Made by a program: the position numbers and the translations under genes. Shown here in pieces: positions 27,998-38,302 of a DNA stretch of 64,000 bases (position 1 is the first letter of the stretch; the number at the start of each line of letters is the position of its first letter). This DNA comes from Sutcliffiella halmapala (GTDB lineage Bacteria > Bacillota > Bacilli > Bacillales > Bacillaceae_I): contig NZ_KV917375.1 in NCBI RefSeq assembly GCF_002019665.1, positions 4,043,445 to 4,107,444 of the forward strand, read 5' to 3'. The notes beneath the pieces are model-generated. The model was not told where the DNA came from and made no database searches. It saw nothing but the letters and a program-made list of their open reading frames with translations.

Positions 27998-28038
27998 AAA
28001 GCCTAACCCTCTTTATCTTTAACGAGGAATTAGGCTTT
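27998..28038 (+). terminator. Terminator downstream of the S66 peptidase gene
   Basis: AAAGCCTA (27998-28005) pairs with TAGGCTTT (28031-28038), with T-rich flanks. The rest of 27871-28582 holds no clear gene; a short protein-like minus-strand stretch (EINIPQLEQLRKIKA, about 28030-28075) may be a decayed gene end. Confidence 0.6.
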
Positions 28039-28582
28039 GATTTTCCGCAATTGCTCCAATTGTGGAATATTAATTTCTAATGAATAGTAGCGTTGTACTG
28101 CTCAGAAAATGGATCTTTTTTCTTCAAATGAATGACAAACATTATATTTAAAAAAGAGAGAAACCTAATTATAAGATTACAATTACTTACTATTAGTAAT
28201 AAACCGTCTATTTCCACTCTCTCCGAGAACTCTCTTTTGTTATTGATTTTTACCGAATAGATGGTTTAATCAATGCTGTAGCATCTTATCATTTTTGGTT
28301 TCTTCTAAGTCAGTAAAAAATGTCATAAAAGTACCATAATACCCTTCTTGTTCCCAATCTTGGTCGATGTTTTTTATACTTATTTATTCTATGACACTAT
28401 TTCCAAAGTTCTTCTGTAATCTGGCCTGAAGGGACAGGAAAAAAGTAATGGTTTTCACTCAGGTATTTTAATATCCCTAATTGTCTTATCTTTAAGCGAA
28501 ATAATTGAATCAGATAAATCTATTAAATAATGATTTAGAGAGTGTCTATGGATTGCCGCTTACTTTTTAAAGATGATAGATT

Positions 28583-31500
28583 TTACTTTTTCGGTTTATT
28601 TAAAGCATTCTTTACTTCGCTTGGTAGAATTCCCATAAAGTAGTCTTCTATATTATCCCAAAACCATTTTGAGTAATTTAGAATTTTCTCTTTTGGTGAA
28701 TTCCCTTCTTGTTTTTTTATAAAAAGATACTTCAACATTTCAACGCTTGTATAATGTTTATCTTGAACATCTTTTAATATGCTATTTTGATAAAAATCAC
28801 CTTGTTTAATAGCTTTTTCTAATGGATAAATTGAGTTCATTCTTAAATATATTTGTGGGTTGTTTCCACCTACCACTTGATAACTTAATAACTTTCGACT
28901 CTCCCCTATTCCAAGTGCTGCTAATTTCGCATCTAATTCAACACTATTTGCTCTCATGTAAAATGTAAGTATATCGCTACCATTCTCAACAAAATTATCA
29001 CGAGGCTTCAATGTTGCTAACAAACCCCTCTTAATGAATGTCGTGAATAAATCTCCATCGTTATGAATGATATACTTCGGTTTAGAATCCCCACTACTTG
29101 GACGCTCGGATATGAATTTAATCTCTTTTATCTTTGAATATTCAAATGCTACGTTAATGACTGTTTGTGCAAACGTCATCGCTTCGAACCTATCAGAGAT
29201 TTTTAATGCTTTCATAAAATGGTATCCAAGATCATCAACCGAAAATTGTTTTCCAGACATTCTATAATTATTTACGAATATTTCAAAAGCCTGTAAGATT
29301 AAGTTATATTCGGAAACAATTGACTCAACTGATTCATTATTATTTAATCCTACTTCTACTCCTGATACATAAATAAATTTTTCAAAAATAGATTTATGCT
29401 TCAGTTTCCCTCTTTCTTCTGATGAAAACAATGCAAATTTAAAACTAGGAAAAGACATACTTCTATAATATTTCTCCCATATTCCACTCAAGTTCACCTG
29501 ATATACAGCAGAATAACTATCACTCTGTATTTCGTATAGTTTGCTAAAATACCTTCCTAAATTGGAATGAATAAATGTTCTTTCTAAATCAGGAGTTACG
29601 AATATTAAATCATTCCCAAATATGCTTCTTGGTCTTGCGACAAATGGAGAATATCCTAGCTTATTTGGTGAAGAAAAATCTTTCTCAATCATTAATAAAA
29701 CTGTTTTCACTTTATTGTCTAATGAATCCTCATCGCGCTTGTTTTGAACAAAGATATATTTAAAATCCTCTGGACTAATAATTAAATTACGGTTATTATT
29801 CTTTTCTTTATATACCGATAAAACCTTTTTCATAACCTCTATAATTTGACTCTTTCTAATCGCCGACATACCATATAGCTGTTTAACCTCGTTCAAGTCA
29901 CGATTTAAAAAATCAATTAAACCAAATCCATTAGCAACTTTATTCTTATCTCGAGCTGCCCTTCCGATTTCTTGAATATAATCAACAACATTACCAGTAG
30001 GAGCATAATGATAAACATTTGTAATATCAGGAATATCGATACCCATTCCAAAGGCTTTCGTTGCCAAAACAAATTGTAAATCTCCACTTACATATTGATA
30101 TAAAACCTCATCTTTTTCCTCTTTTTTAAGGCTTCCATGATATTTACCTGTAGCTTTAGCAAGATCCGGTGCATTTTGCGTTAAAAAGTTATTGAAATCT
30201 GTCAACAATTTTACTGTTGGGAAATAAACTAATGATTTTTGTTTGTTTTTATGAGCTATTTTTAAATGTTTCAACGCTAACGAGTGCTTCGTTTTTCGAT
30301 AATCCCTTCCTTCTTTCTCTAAATCTTTTTCACTACTTTGAACAACCATAATTAACTCATCACGACGAACTTTTCCGAAGTATGAAATAGGACTTAGCAT
30401 ATTAAGACTATTTCTCGTATCTAAATACATATCTTCTCGCCCACTGTATATAGCCGTGGCAGTGAAAGTAACGATAGGGAATTTATACTCCTTTCTTAAT
30501 TTAGCTAGATAAATACCTAAATACCAATAGTCAGAGCGAAACGATTTTCCCCAAGTAGTTACAATATGAGCCTCATCAATAATCACAACACCAATATTTC
30601 TATTACCAATCAGCATTTTAATATCGGATCGAGCTTGAAGCGTTTCAGGAGATAAGTATAGTATGTCAACTTGCTGATTTTGAATTTCATCAAGTATACG
30701 TTCTTTTTCATAAGGTGGAGTATTTCCATTTATTGTTGCTGAATTTTTAATCCCTTTTCTTTGCATACTGTCAACTTGATCATTCATTAGACCAATTAAT
30801 GGTGATATAACTAAAGTTAAAGGCTTATCATCTGCATATTTATCTGCTAAATATAACGCTGGGATTTGGAACATCACTGATTTTCCTGCTCCAGTTGCTG
30901 CAGTTATATATATATCTCGAAAATCTTCACCATGCATTGCTTTTTCTGCCTGAATGACTATATCATCGATAATTTGAGCTTGCGAAATATTTATTGTTTC
31001 TTTAGACTGATTCTCTATATTTTTATAAAACTCAATTTCTTTGAAATCATCGTACCCATAAACGTCATTCAATATTTTTACATAGGCATCTTCATTCTCT
31101 ATTACCTTTCTTCTTATTGATAATGTTGTAAAATACATATTTATATCAGAAATATTAGCGAGAGTATTAATACGTGCTAAATAGTTATTAGGTAGTAGCT
31201 CATTTGCTCCTGATAAAACAAATAAAACATTAGTGGTATCTTTTTTTAATATAATGTTCATAATAAGATCTAAAAATGGAAGTTCATCATCAGATAACTC
31301 TATTTGTGTAATATTTTCGGTAGGATAATCTTCGCTAAATTTAAAGTTATAATCCTTCTCATCATAATATTTGTATGTTATTGGTTTTTCATCAAATTCT
31401 GGATATGTCACATAATAATTTCCGCTGTGCTTTGAATAATCTATTTGTCCATAAAATTTCGAGACGTTTTCTAATATTTTTAACTGATTATTTTCTAATT

Positions 31501-31876
31501 CAATATCTTCTTGGTAGTATAAATTATGATAAATGCTCTCAACATTTGACAGTGAACCTCTATATGGATACTGTTTATTAAACAGATTATTTTCGATTAC
31601 CAATACGGGCATTTTATTAATAGCTTCTTGACCTTTAAATAATTGATATTCTTCAATCGTCATCCATAAATAAGCATCTGTAAAAGTACGATGTTTGATA
31701 ATATCTTCTATTACCTGTTCTTGTAACGTTGATAAATCCACTGTATCGAAGTAGTCTATACTAAACGAAAAGTACTTTTTCTCTCTTTTTAATTCTCTTG
31801 TGTCAAAACCTTTTAAAACAACAATAGATGGTCCATTTTGTTCCACGATTCCCTCAATTCTTTTTTCAATATTCAT
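28583..31876 (-). CDS. RecQ-like superfamily 2 helicase with long N-terminal domain
   Basis: A 1097-residue protein. Residues 1-300 form a domain I do not recognise. The helicase core follows: Walker A TAATGAGKS (325-333), Ia LVISPLIGLMNDQV, II VVIIDEAH (434-437), then WGKSFRSDYWYLG (compare RecQ WGHDFRPEY), III FTATA, IV SLVYFPTV, V FVLATKAFGMGIDIP and VI YIQEIGRAARD. About 400 residues of unidentified C-terminal sequence follow, with no obvious RQC zinc cysteines or HRDC. It overlaps the sigma-like gene by 11 nt and has a strong AAAGGAG site, so the pair is one unit. By context a defence effector is likely, but no known system fits. Confidence 0.85.
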   Translation of the reverse strand: MNIEKRIEGIVEQNGPSIVVLKGFDTRELKREKKYFSFSIDYFDTVDLSTLQEQVIEDIIKHRTFTDAYLWMTIEEYQLFKGQEAINKMPVLVIENNLFNKQYPYRGSLSNVESIYHNLYYQEDIELENNQLKILENVSKFYGQIDYSKHSGNYYVTYPEFDEKPITYKYYDEKDYNFKFSEDYPTENITQIELSDDELPFLDLIMNIILKKDTTNVLFVLSGANELLPNNYLARINTLANISDINMYFTTLSIRRKVIENEDAYVKILNDVYGYDDFKEIEFYKNIENQSKETINISQAQIIDDIVIQAEKAMHGEDFRDIYITAATGAGKSVMFQIPALYLADKYADDKPLTLVISPLIGLMNDQVDSMQRKGIKNSATINGNTPPYEKERILDEIQNQQVDILYLSPETLQARSDIKMLIGNRNIGVVIIDEAHIVTTWGKSFRSDYWYLGIYLAKLRKEYKFPIVTFTATAIYSGREDMYLDTRNSLNMLSPISYFGKVRRDELIMVVQSSEKDLEKEGRDYRKTKHSLALKHLKIAHKNKQKSLVYFPTVKLLTDFNNFLTQNAPDLAKATGKYHGSLKKEEKDEVLYQYVSGDLQFVLATKAFGMGIDIPDITNVYHYAPTGNVVDYIQEIGRAARDKNKVANGFGLIDFLNRDLNEVKQLYGMSAIRKSQIIEVMKKVLSVYKEKNNNRNLIISPEDFKYIFVQNKRDEDSLDNKVKTVLLMIEKDFSSPNKLGYSPFVARPRSIFGNDLIFVTPDLERTFIHSNLGRYFSKLYEIQSDSYSAVYQVNLSGIWEKYYRSMSFPSFKFALFSSEERGKLKHKSIFEKFIYVSGVEVGLNNNESVESIVSEYNLILQAFEIFVNNYRMSGKQFSVDDLGYHFMKALKISDRFEAMTFAQTVINVAFEYSKIKEIKFISERPSSGDSKPKYIIHNDGDLFTTFIKRGLLATLKPRDNFVENGSDILTFYMRANSVELDAKLAALGIGESRKLLSYQVVGGNNPQIYLRMNSIYPLEKAIKQGDFYQNSILKDVQDKHYTSVEMLKYLFIKKQEGNSPKEKILNYSKWFWDNIEDYFMGILPSEVKNALNKPKK

Positions 31877-33143
31877 ACAAATACTCCTTTAATATTGTAG
31901 TCGTTTTTGGTTTTCGAAGCTTACTAAGTGCTTTTGCTTCTATCTGTCTAATTCTTTCTCTTGTCACATTAAATATTTGTCCAATATCCTCCAATGTCTT
32001 TGTTTCACCGTTTTTAAATCCAAAACGATAATATAAAACTTGCATTTCTCTCTCAGTCAAATTCGATTGAAAGATCTCACCAATTGTATTTCTTAATTCA
32101 AAATTATTATATTCCTCATCAGGCATATTTAAATTTTCATCTAACACAAGTTCGCCTAATGATGTGTTTTCATCTTTTCCAACAAGCCGATTAAGACTAT
32201 CCAAATTACTTTGTGAAATATAAAAGAGTAATTCTTCTACAACATTAATTGGTTCTTCCATTTTTTTAGAAATTTCAAAGATTGTAGCAGGTCTAGCCAA
32301 TTCATTCCACAATTCATTCTCGATTTGTATGAATTTATTCATTTTTTCTCGATAATAAACTGGAATTCGTATTAATGTTGAATAATCCGCTATCCCCCTA
32401 GTAATCGCTTGTCTTATCCACCAAGTTGCATAAGTTGAAAACTGATATCCCAAGGAAACATCGAATTTTTCTGCAGCCTTTAGTAATCCAATAACCCCTA
32501 CTTGATACATATCATTCACATCGAATCCCACTGTTGTTAAGCCCGAATACTGCTTTACTATCTTCCAAACTAACTTTCTATTCGCTTCAACTAGATTGCT
32601 AAGTGACTTATTTCGTTTTGATTCATCTCCTGAATGTATTTGATTTAAATATTCAATATTCCATGACTTATCAATAACATCCTCAAGTGAATCAACATGA
32701 TTAATGAAGCTGTCGTCATCCAATAAAGAATCTAAATCATTTTCTAATAAATCATCAGGTATATCAAAATCAATTTCATTTTTCTCTTGGGCTGTATCGT
32801 CAATAATGATATAGTCTCTTCTCGTTAGATTACTTAGAATATTCTCTTGTATACTTTCATCTATATTATTTTGATTGAACCATTTAGTAAGAATACTTCT
32901 ATTAATTTCCTTTTCTAGCTCAATACACTTAAACAACTTCAATAATTTTGACTTTAATAAAGTTTTGGGATGATCAATGATTTTTATTTGCAAAGAATCT
33001 AGTTCATCATAAACCGCAAACTTTTCTTCAATGTCAAGTGTGTATTCTTTAAACCACTGTTCAACATTATTCTGCACTATTTTACTACCGAAACGAAAAT
33101 TATTATTAATATGAGAAAGCAGATCATCAAGCTTTTTATTCAT
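31866..33143 (-). CDS. Sigma-70-like protein fused to a novel N-terminal region
   Basis: A 425-residue protein. Residues 1-160 are acidic and of unknown type. Region 2 follows (NRKLVWKIVKQYSGL, DVNDMYQVGVIGLLKAAEKF, FSTYATWWIRQAITRGIADY), then region 3 (RPATIFEISKKMEEP) and region 4 with a helix-turn-helix (LTEREMQVLYYRFG, TLEDIGQIFNVTRERIRQIE). All parts that bind core polymerase and the -10/-35 elements seem present. It may direct transcription of its own operon or act as a phage-responsive switch. The ATG at 33143 suits the AGGGGAG site better than the GTG 9 nt upstream. Confidence 0.85.
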   Translation of the reverse strand: MNKKLDDLLSHINNNFRFGSKIVQNNVEQWFKEYTLDIEEKFAVYDELDSLQIKIIDHPKTLLKSKLLKLFKCIELEKEINRSILTKWFNQNNIDESIQENILSNLTRRDYIIIDDTAQEKNEIDFDIPDDLLENDLDSLLDDDSFINHVDSLEDVIDKSWNIEYLNQIHSGDESKRNKSLSNLVEANRKLVWKIVKQYSGLTTVGFDVNDMYQVGVIGLLKAAEKFDVSLGYQFSTYATWWIRQAITRGIADYSTLIRIPVYYREKMNKFIQIENELWNELARPATIFEISKKMEEPINVVEELLFYISQSNLDSLNRLVGKDENTSLGELVLDENLNMPDEEYNNFELRNTIGEIFQSNLTEREMQVLYYRFGFKNGETKTLEDIGQIFNVTRERIRQIEAKALSKLRKPKTTTILKEYLYEY

Positions 33144-33204
33144 TTGCATCACTCCCCTTACTTACCCAACCGGTATCTTATAGTTAGCTAGTAATCTTTA
33201 AAAG

Positions 33205-33468
33205 CTACAATTTCATCGCCTTATGATCATTGTCATTAGAATTTACAAAGTACTTCTTCATTTCATCATCAAAAGCTGCTGCACGATTATAGACCTTATT
33301 AAAGCGATTTTTAATACTCACTGGACTTCATAATTGAAATATATAATTTTTCTCCGTGACTTCCTCCAAAATATCATTCTTAGATTTCCCTTGTAACATG
33401 AGTTCAAGAATAATAGAGATCTCATTTTCCGACCATTTTTCTTTTGTAAATCCAGCTGAATATTCCAT
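33205..33468 (-). pseudogene. BrxA-like (DUF1819) BREX gene fragment
   Basis: The frame starts MEYSAGFTKEKWSENEISII, then LMLQGKSKNDILEEVTEKN, a TGA, then IKNRFNKVYNRAAAFDDEM. This follows the N-terminal pattern of BrxA (YSAGLT...W..E, GKS..EI, EN, then R...LD). BrxA is about 200 residues; here only 87 codons remain with one internal stop. It suggests that a BREX locus was once at this position. The family call is from memory of the pattern. Confidence 0.5.
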
Positions 33469-33480
33469 GATGCATCTCAT

Positions 33481-33719
33481 TCATCCAACTTTCCTAACTG
33501 ACATAATTTTAATTAATCCTTGATCAACTACTTCAAGCCTACGTTTTCCACATTGTTGACGAAGAATTGTTGTATATTCTCCTTCTTTCATCAACTTACT
33601 TTTATTAATGGCATATAACTTTGAATAAGTTCTATCATTTTCGATTCGTCAATTTCATATTTATCTTTCTGCTGAATGAATATTAATTTTTCTAGTTTAT
33701 TCCTTTCCTTATCTGGCAT
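33481..33719 (-). pseudogene. Frameshifted remnant upstream of the brxA-like fragment
   Basis: Starts MPDKERNKLEKLIFIQQKDK, and after a one-base shift near 33600 continues KEGEYTTILRQQCGKRRLEV up to a TGA. The frame is also open for about 8 codons upstream of the ATG. The family was not recognised. It ends 12 nt before the brxA-like start, as genes of one operon would. 33720-33999 shows no gene. Confidence 0.4.
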
Positions 33720-33999
33720 TATCCAAATGGATATTCTATCAAAATCTATTCAACAGAAAATTCCGAACTTAACTCAACTTGATAAAAAAAGACTTACTAC
33801 TATGTAAGTCACTAAACCATTTCATATTGAAGTTCCACCTAAATTGAGGCCAGCAAACCACCCCTTTACACAAAAAACTATGCTCAAAAAATATTGGTTT
33901 GGTTTAATTCTATTTATTAAACAGCAAAACCCTTTTACTTTACATTTTATACACCAGGAATCTAGTTTTCGCATCTTATATTTTCTTCTCTACAATCAA

Positions 34000-34623
34000 T
34001 TAAACAAAAAGTCGTTTAGCTGTTTTCCCTATAATATTTGTACCGATACCATCTACTGTTCCTCCAATAAACCCTCCTACCAGAGGTACAGCCTTCCCTA
34101 AATTAACTACACCTTTTTCTCCAAATTTAGTAACCAGCCTAAATCCAACTGCTTTATTTATCGATTTAATAATTTCTCCTGGTAATCTTTTTATAGCATG
34201 CTTTGTAAATGCAGTTCCTGCTTTAATTCCAGCTTGTTTTAATATATCCGAAGCTGAACGGCCAGTTAAGCATACGAAAACAAATGATTTTACTTGGTCA
34301 TCTTTTAAATCATATCCTCTCATATGTGCAATTGCTGCAATCATCCTTATTTGTACATAAGTGACTGATGCAATGTTGGCTGGAATGGCTACAGGTAAGG
34401 TAATTAGTCCACCTAATCCAGTTAAAAATCCACTTGTTGCGGATTTAGTATTTTGCCATCGAACTAAACTGTCTATCGCTTTATCTAATGAATCGTGTTT
34501 AGACATATAGTTTTCAGATATTTCATATGCCGTATCTGTTCCTGGTAATCCATTTATAGATTTTTCATATGCCCAGTCCAACAATTTACCTACTTTACTC
34601 TCTGTTAATTCCTTATTTGTCAT
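34000..34623 (-). CDS. EcsC-family protein
   Basis: A 207-residue protein of the EcsC type (PF12787). It has a polar N-terminus, a glycine- and alanine-rich amphipathic stretch (FLTGLGGLITLPVAIPANIA), then VQIRMIAAIAHMRGYDL and a C-terminal PLVGGFIGGTVDGIGTN. Function of the family is poorly known; members associate with membranes and with Ecs transporters, and some occur in defence islands. It stands alone here. Confidence 0.75.
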   Translation of the reverse strand: MTNKELTESKVGKLLDWAYEKSINGLPGTDTAYEISENYMSKHDSLDKAIDSLVRWQNTKSATSGFLTGLGGLITLPVAIPANIASVTYVQIRMIAAIAHMRGYDLKDDQVKSFVFVCLTGRSASDILKQAGIKAGTAFTKHAIKRLPGEIIKSINKAVGFRLVTKFGEKGVVNLGKAVPLVGGFIGGTVDGIGTNIIGKTAKRLFV

Positions 34624-34825
34624 AATGAACCTCCTGCAAACAGGATAAATTTACTAATTATATTGTAATGCAAAATTAATAATTGGGCTATCAATATTTT
34701 GTTTCCTCTATTAGTCTTTGATAATATAATACTAAGTTGAAAATTGGAGACGGGGACAGCGTATTCATCTATTCCTAGACTAGGCTTGTCCCTGTGGACA
34801 CATGTTTTGAACATAGAAAATCACC

Positions 34826-34987
34826 TCAAACGAGATGCTTCACTCTTCCTGCATATTCATTTGAATCAAATGAATATTTTTTAGTTACTATTTTACTAGG
34901 CTCAGTGGAGGTTTGATTATGCATCATCTTCACCAATAATTGCTTCAGATAATCATTTTCTCTTTGGAGCTGTTCATACTCTTTCAT
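34826..34987 (-). CDS. Small 53-residue coiled-coil ORF
   Basis: The frame has a good GAGGGA ribosome site 7 nt upstream of its ATG. It begins with a leucine-zipper-like helix (YEQLQRENDYLKQLL) followed by a polar tail. No family recognised. It may be a small protein or the broken start of a larger one. The flanking DNA (34624-34825 and 34988-35299) shows no other gene. Confidence 0.4.
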   Translation of the reverse strand: MKEYEQLQRENDYLKQLLVKMMHNQTSTEPSKIVTKKYSFDSNEYAGRVKHLV

Positions 34988-35299
34988 ATTAATCCCTCAA
35001 TATTTAATAATATATCTAGTATTATAGCCAATTACTCCACTACCACTTTCCTTTAACATTTCCCCTCAGAAAATAATTCAATATGTTAGTTTTCCATAAG
35101 AGAGATTAGTCACAACAAGCCTTACGACAAATTATTTAAACAGACATTTGCTTAAATATTACTTGCTACAGCAAAGGCACTTCCTTTTTACAGAAAGCGC
35201 CTTTTTATTATTACTATGATTCTTTTAAATAAGTTACGAGATTTGGACACAGGCACCACGACCCATTCACACTTTTATACACTAAGTATTTACCTTAAC

Positions 35300-35683
35300 T
35301 TAATTTTTTCGAACAGCCATATTCTCAAAGTCGATGATTAATTTATTCACAAGAAAAAAATCACTTCCTATGATTCCGTCAAATCCATGCATTTCTCTAA
35401 CATCACCGAGCTGTATAGTAAAATCATTAAGCTGAAACTTATCTATTGTCATTCCATTCACTTTTTGTTCTATACAGATTTCCGTACCACCAATTCCTTA
35501 CATCTTTCGAGTTATGGCATTTTCTAAATCGAGCATCAGCCCGATTTCTTCACATAAATCTGTATCTAAAATGGTTGAAGAACAGCCAGTGTCAAGCAGT
35601 ACATTACTAAAAGTCTTTTTCTCTCCGTTGTATTCAACCTGAACAGCGACTAAAGGCAAATGGTCATCCATCTCAAATTTCAT
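35300..35683 (-). pseudogene. Retropepsin-like aspartic protease gene with an in-frame stop
   Basis: A frame of 127 codons reads VLLDTGCSSTILD (the DTG/DTGCS active-site motif of retropepsin-like proteases) and, later, GFDGIIGSDFF (second family motif). A TAA at 35498 falls between KM and GIGGTE, where intact relatives read through. Only one base change would repair it. The start overlaps the upstream 86-residue gene by 4 nt. Confidence 0.7.
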
Positions 35684-35940
35684 ACTCTTCTTCGTACTCC
35701 TATATATGGCTGCTCAATTACCTTTGTTTCTTCGTTATTTGTGTGAAAGATATATAATTCTCGATCTTGATTTTCTGCATGTAGTTTTTTATATACTTTC
35801 CATGCTGCATTTCCGTTCTCAAAATCATCAATAACTGACATTTCTTCAATGACTCTTTCCTTACCTTTTGTTTCTGATTTTAATGCTTCTACTAAGACAC
35901 ACCGCTCTGGAAAATGCTGACGTACTTCAGACCATTTCAT
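35680..35940 (-). CDS. Conserved small protein paired with the retropepsin-like gene
   Basis: An 86-residue soluble protein (MKWSEVRQHFPERCVLVEAL...) with no recognised domain. Its stop overlaps the start of the retropepsin-like gene, so the two were co-translated. In other Bacilli a small protein of this kind often precedes a retropepsin-like one, as I recall. Function unknown. A GGAGG site lies 7 nt upstream. Confidence 0.6.
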   Translation of the reverse strand: MKWSEVRQHFPERCVLVEALKSETKGKERVIEEMSVIDDFENGNAAWKVYKKLHAENQDRELYIFHTNNEETKVIEQPYIGVRRRV

Positions 35941-35990
35941 TTTTTTACCTCCGCTCTAAATGAATTGCCTTTTTTATATTATAACATTAG

Positions 35991-36037
35991 GTGGACACAG
36001 GGACAGGTTTATTCATACAAAAATTGTAAAATAATAG
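35991..36037. repeat. Dispersed repeat, GTGGACACAGGGACA family
   Basis: GTGGACACAGGGACAGG is followed by TTTATTCATACAAAAATTG and TAAAATAA. A second long copy is at 54899-54965 and a diverged one at 56792-56843. Short cores are at 34785-34803 and 63267-63287. Confidence 0.6.
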
Positions 36038-36185
36038 TATGCATCTTCTTATCATTGTGTACATGTAGACATAAATAAGTGTTAAGAGATTTATGTCTAC
36101 AAAAGGCTGAAGCAGTTGTTTTACTAGCCAGGCTGGCCATACTAACCATCCTGCTAGATTATATATTTACAAGATCACCTATTAT

Positions 36186-36216
36186 ATGTTAACCTTTTTA
36201 TTGATTTAGTTTACAT
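36186..36216 (+). promoter_or_regulatory. BirA-type operator upstream of bioD
   Basis: An interrupted inverted repeat, ATGTTAACC then 13 nt then AGTTTACAT, resembles the BirA box (TTGTAAACC...GGTTTACAA). It sits 18 nt before bioD and would let biotin-loaded BirA repress bioDAY. Confidence 0.7.
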
Positions 36217-36233
36217 ATAGAAAGAGTGGTCTT

Positions 36234-36926
36234 ATGACACAACATTTTTGGATAGCGGGCACAGATACTGATGTTGGAAAAACATTGGTAACTACATACT
36301 TCATGCGATATTTTCAAGCAAAAGGAGAAAACGTAATACCTTATAAACCAGTTCAAACAGGAATCATTGTAGAAAATTCGAAGAAATATTATGGCGATAC
36401 AGAATTTTATCAATCATTCAGTGAAGAAGTCTTAGTAGAAGAGCATTTGAATAGTTATTCTTTTAAAGAGCCTGCTTCCCCCCATTATGCTGCCATGTTA
36501 GAAGGTATAGTAATTGAAGAAGAGGTCATTTTACAACATATTAAACAATTAAAGTCTTTATATGACTGGGTGATTTGTGAAGGTGCAGGAGGCTTGTATG
36601 TTCCATTAAATGAACAACGAAACTATCACTTTCTTCACCTGATTAAACAATCACAGTTACCTGTAGTATTAGTTGCTCGTACAAAATTAGGCACGATCAA
36701 CCATACATTACTATCGATCGAAGTCCTTAAAATGAATGATATCCCGATCGCTGGTGTTGTATTTAATGCATTTGAAGGTACGGAACTTGAGAGTAATAAC
36801 ATAAGGACAATTGGGCAAATCACAGACTTACCTTCTCTTGTCTTCCCTAAGTTAAAAAATCTATCAGACTTTAAAAATATCAGGCTAGAAGATACGGAAT
36901 TCTTCGAAAGGTTGTTGCATATATGA
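36234..36926 (+). CDS. bioD: Dethiobiotin synthetase BioD
   Basis: A 230-residue ATP-dependent carboxylase that closes the ureido ring of dethiobiotin from DAPA and CO2. It has the N-terminal P-loop [11 protein letters not shown], then PYKPVQTG, and [14 protein letters not shown]. Length is normal. Stop overlaps the bioA start by 4 nt. First gene of a BirA-controlled bioDAY operon. bioF and bioB are not in this window. Confidence 0.92.
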   Translation: MTQHFWIAGTDTDVGKTLVTTYFMRYFQAKGENVIPYKPVQTGIIVENSKKYYGDTEFYQSFSEEVLVEEHLNSYSFKEPASPHYAAMLEGIVIEEEVILQHIKQLKSLYDWVICEGAGGLYVPLNEQRNYHFLHLIKQSQLPVVLVARTKLGTINHTLLSIEVLKMNDIPIAGVVFNAFEGTELESNNIRTIGQITDLPSLVFPKLKNLSDFKNIRLEDTEFFERLLHI

Positions 36927-38302
36927 TTCCTACCATTTCAAATTTACAAAGAAGAGATTTAAATCATGTTTGGCACCCTTGTTCACAGATGAAGGATTAT
37001 GAGGATTTTCCTCCCATTGTGATTAAAAGCGGGAAAGGCATTTATTTGTATGATGAAAATGGGAAGCAGTATTTAGATGCTGTTTCTTCTTGGTGGGTGA
37101 ATTTATTCGGACATGCGAATGAGCGAATTAGCACTGCCTTAGCAAATCAAGCTTTTCAATTAGAGCATGTGATATTTGCAAACTTTACTCACGAACCAGC
37201 CGTTCTTCTAGCAGAAAAACTAGCAAAAATCACTCCGGATGGTTTAACTAAAGTATTCTTTGCAGATAACGGGTCATCTGCGATAGAAGTTGCTTTAAAA
37301 ATGAGCTTTCAATATCATATGCAAAAAAACAAACCAAATAAAAAACGTTTTTTAGCATTAACAGATGCCTATCACGGCGAAACACTTGGTGCTCTGTCTG
37401 TAGGAGGAGTTGATCTTTATAACGAGGTATATCAACCACTATTACTAGATACGATTCGAGCACAAGGACCCGATTGCTATAGATGTCCATACAACGAGAG
37501 TCCCGATAGCTGCCGCACACCTTGTATATCATCTGTTGAAGAAAAATTAAAGGTACATCAAGCAGAACTAGCTGCTATTATTATTGAACCTTTAATACAA
37601 GCTGCGGCAGGTATGAAAATGTATCCTCCTACTTATTTAAAGAAGTTAAAGGAGCTATGTTTACGATATGATGTACACCTTATAGCAGATGAAGTGGCGG
37701 TAGGATTTGGTCGAACGGGAACGATGTTTGCGTGTGAACAAGCAGACATTACACCCGATTTCATGTGTTTAGCAAAAGGATTAACAGGTGGTTATTTACC
37801 ACTCTCAGCCGTCTTAACTACAGAGGATGTTTACGATGCATTCTATGATGATTATGAAAGTATGAAAGCTTTCTTACATTCTCATAGTTACACAGGTAAT
37901 CCATTGGCATGTAGAGTGGCACTTGAAGTATTACAAATATTTGAAGATGACAATTACTTGGATGAGATTCAAGAAAAAGGTGCTTACATGAATGAGTTAG
38001 CTTCCAAAGTATTCAATCACCAACCATATCTTGGGGAATACAGACAAACGGGTATGGTTGGTGCTATTGAATTAGTAAAAGACAAAGTGACAAAAGAATC
38101 TTTCCCTAGTGAAGAAAGAATTGGCTATAAGATTTATCAAATCGCTTTAGAGAAAGGCTTGCTCTTAAGACCGTTAGGAAACGTCCTTTATTTTATGCCG
38201 CCATATGTGATTACAAAAGAGGAAATTAATAAAATGATTTCTATAACAAATGAAGCAGTACAGCAGTATTTTGAAAGTACTAAGGTGCCTACATATGAAT
38301 AA
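36923..38302 (+). CDS. bioA: DAPA aminotransferase BioA
   Basis: A 459-residue class III PLP aminotransferase converting KAPA to DAPA. Signatures are [17 protein letters not shown] and [12 protein letters not shown] at the N-terminus, [48 protein letters not shown] (cofactor Asp) and [15 protein letters not shown] (PLP lysine). Sequence and context separate it from other class III enzymes. A cysteine-rich loop ([17 protein letters not shown], about 193-209) is typical of Bacillus BioA. Overlaps both neighbours. Confidence 0.92.
   Translation: MIPTISNLQRRDLNHVWHPCSQMKDYEDFPPIVIKSGKGIYLYDENGKQYLDAVSSWWVNLFGHANERISTALANQAFQLEHVIFANFTHEPAVLLAEKLAKITPDGLTKVFFADNGSSAIEVALKMSFQYHMQKNKPNKKRFLALTDAYHGETLGALSVGGVDLYNEVYQPLLLDTIRAQGPDCYRCPYNESPDSCRTPCISSVEEKLKVHQAELAAIIIEPLIQAAAGMKMYPPTYLKKLKELCLRYDVHLIADEVAVGFGRTGTMFACEQADITPDFMCLAKGLTGGYLPLSAVLTTEDVYDAFYDDYESMKAFLHSHSYTGNPLACRVALEVLQIFEDDNYLDEIQEKGAYMNELASKVFNHQPYLGEYRQTGMVGAIELVKDKVTKESFPSEERIGYKIYQIALEKGLLLRPLGNVLYFMPPYVITKEEINKMISITNEAVQQYFESTKVPTYE

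Noticed and set aside
27770-28006. Plus-strand open frame of 78 codons overlapping the S66 peptidase end
   Set aside because: Most of it is a shifted reading of the peptidase gene; the tail has no start signal or recognisable motif.
33844-34101. Plus-strand open frame of 85 codons
   Set aside because: It lies opposite the end of the EcsC gene, lacks a ribosome site and has no protein-like features.
21659-35683. Many genes interrupted by single in-frame stops, suggesting stop-codon recoding
   Set aside because: All three stop codons are involved (TAG, TGA, TAA), frameshifts occur in the same genes, and intact neighbours use these stops normally. Decay explains it better.
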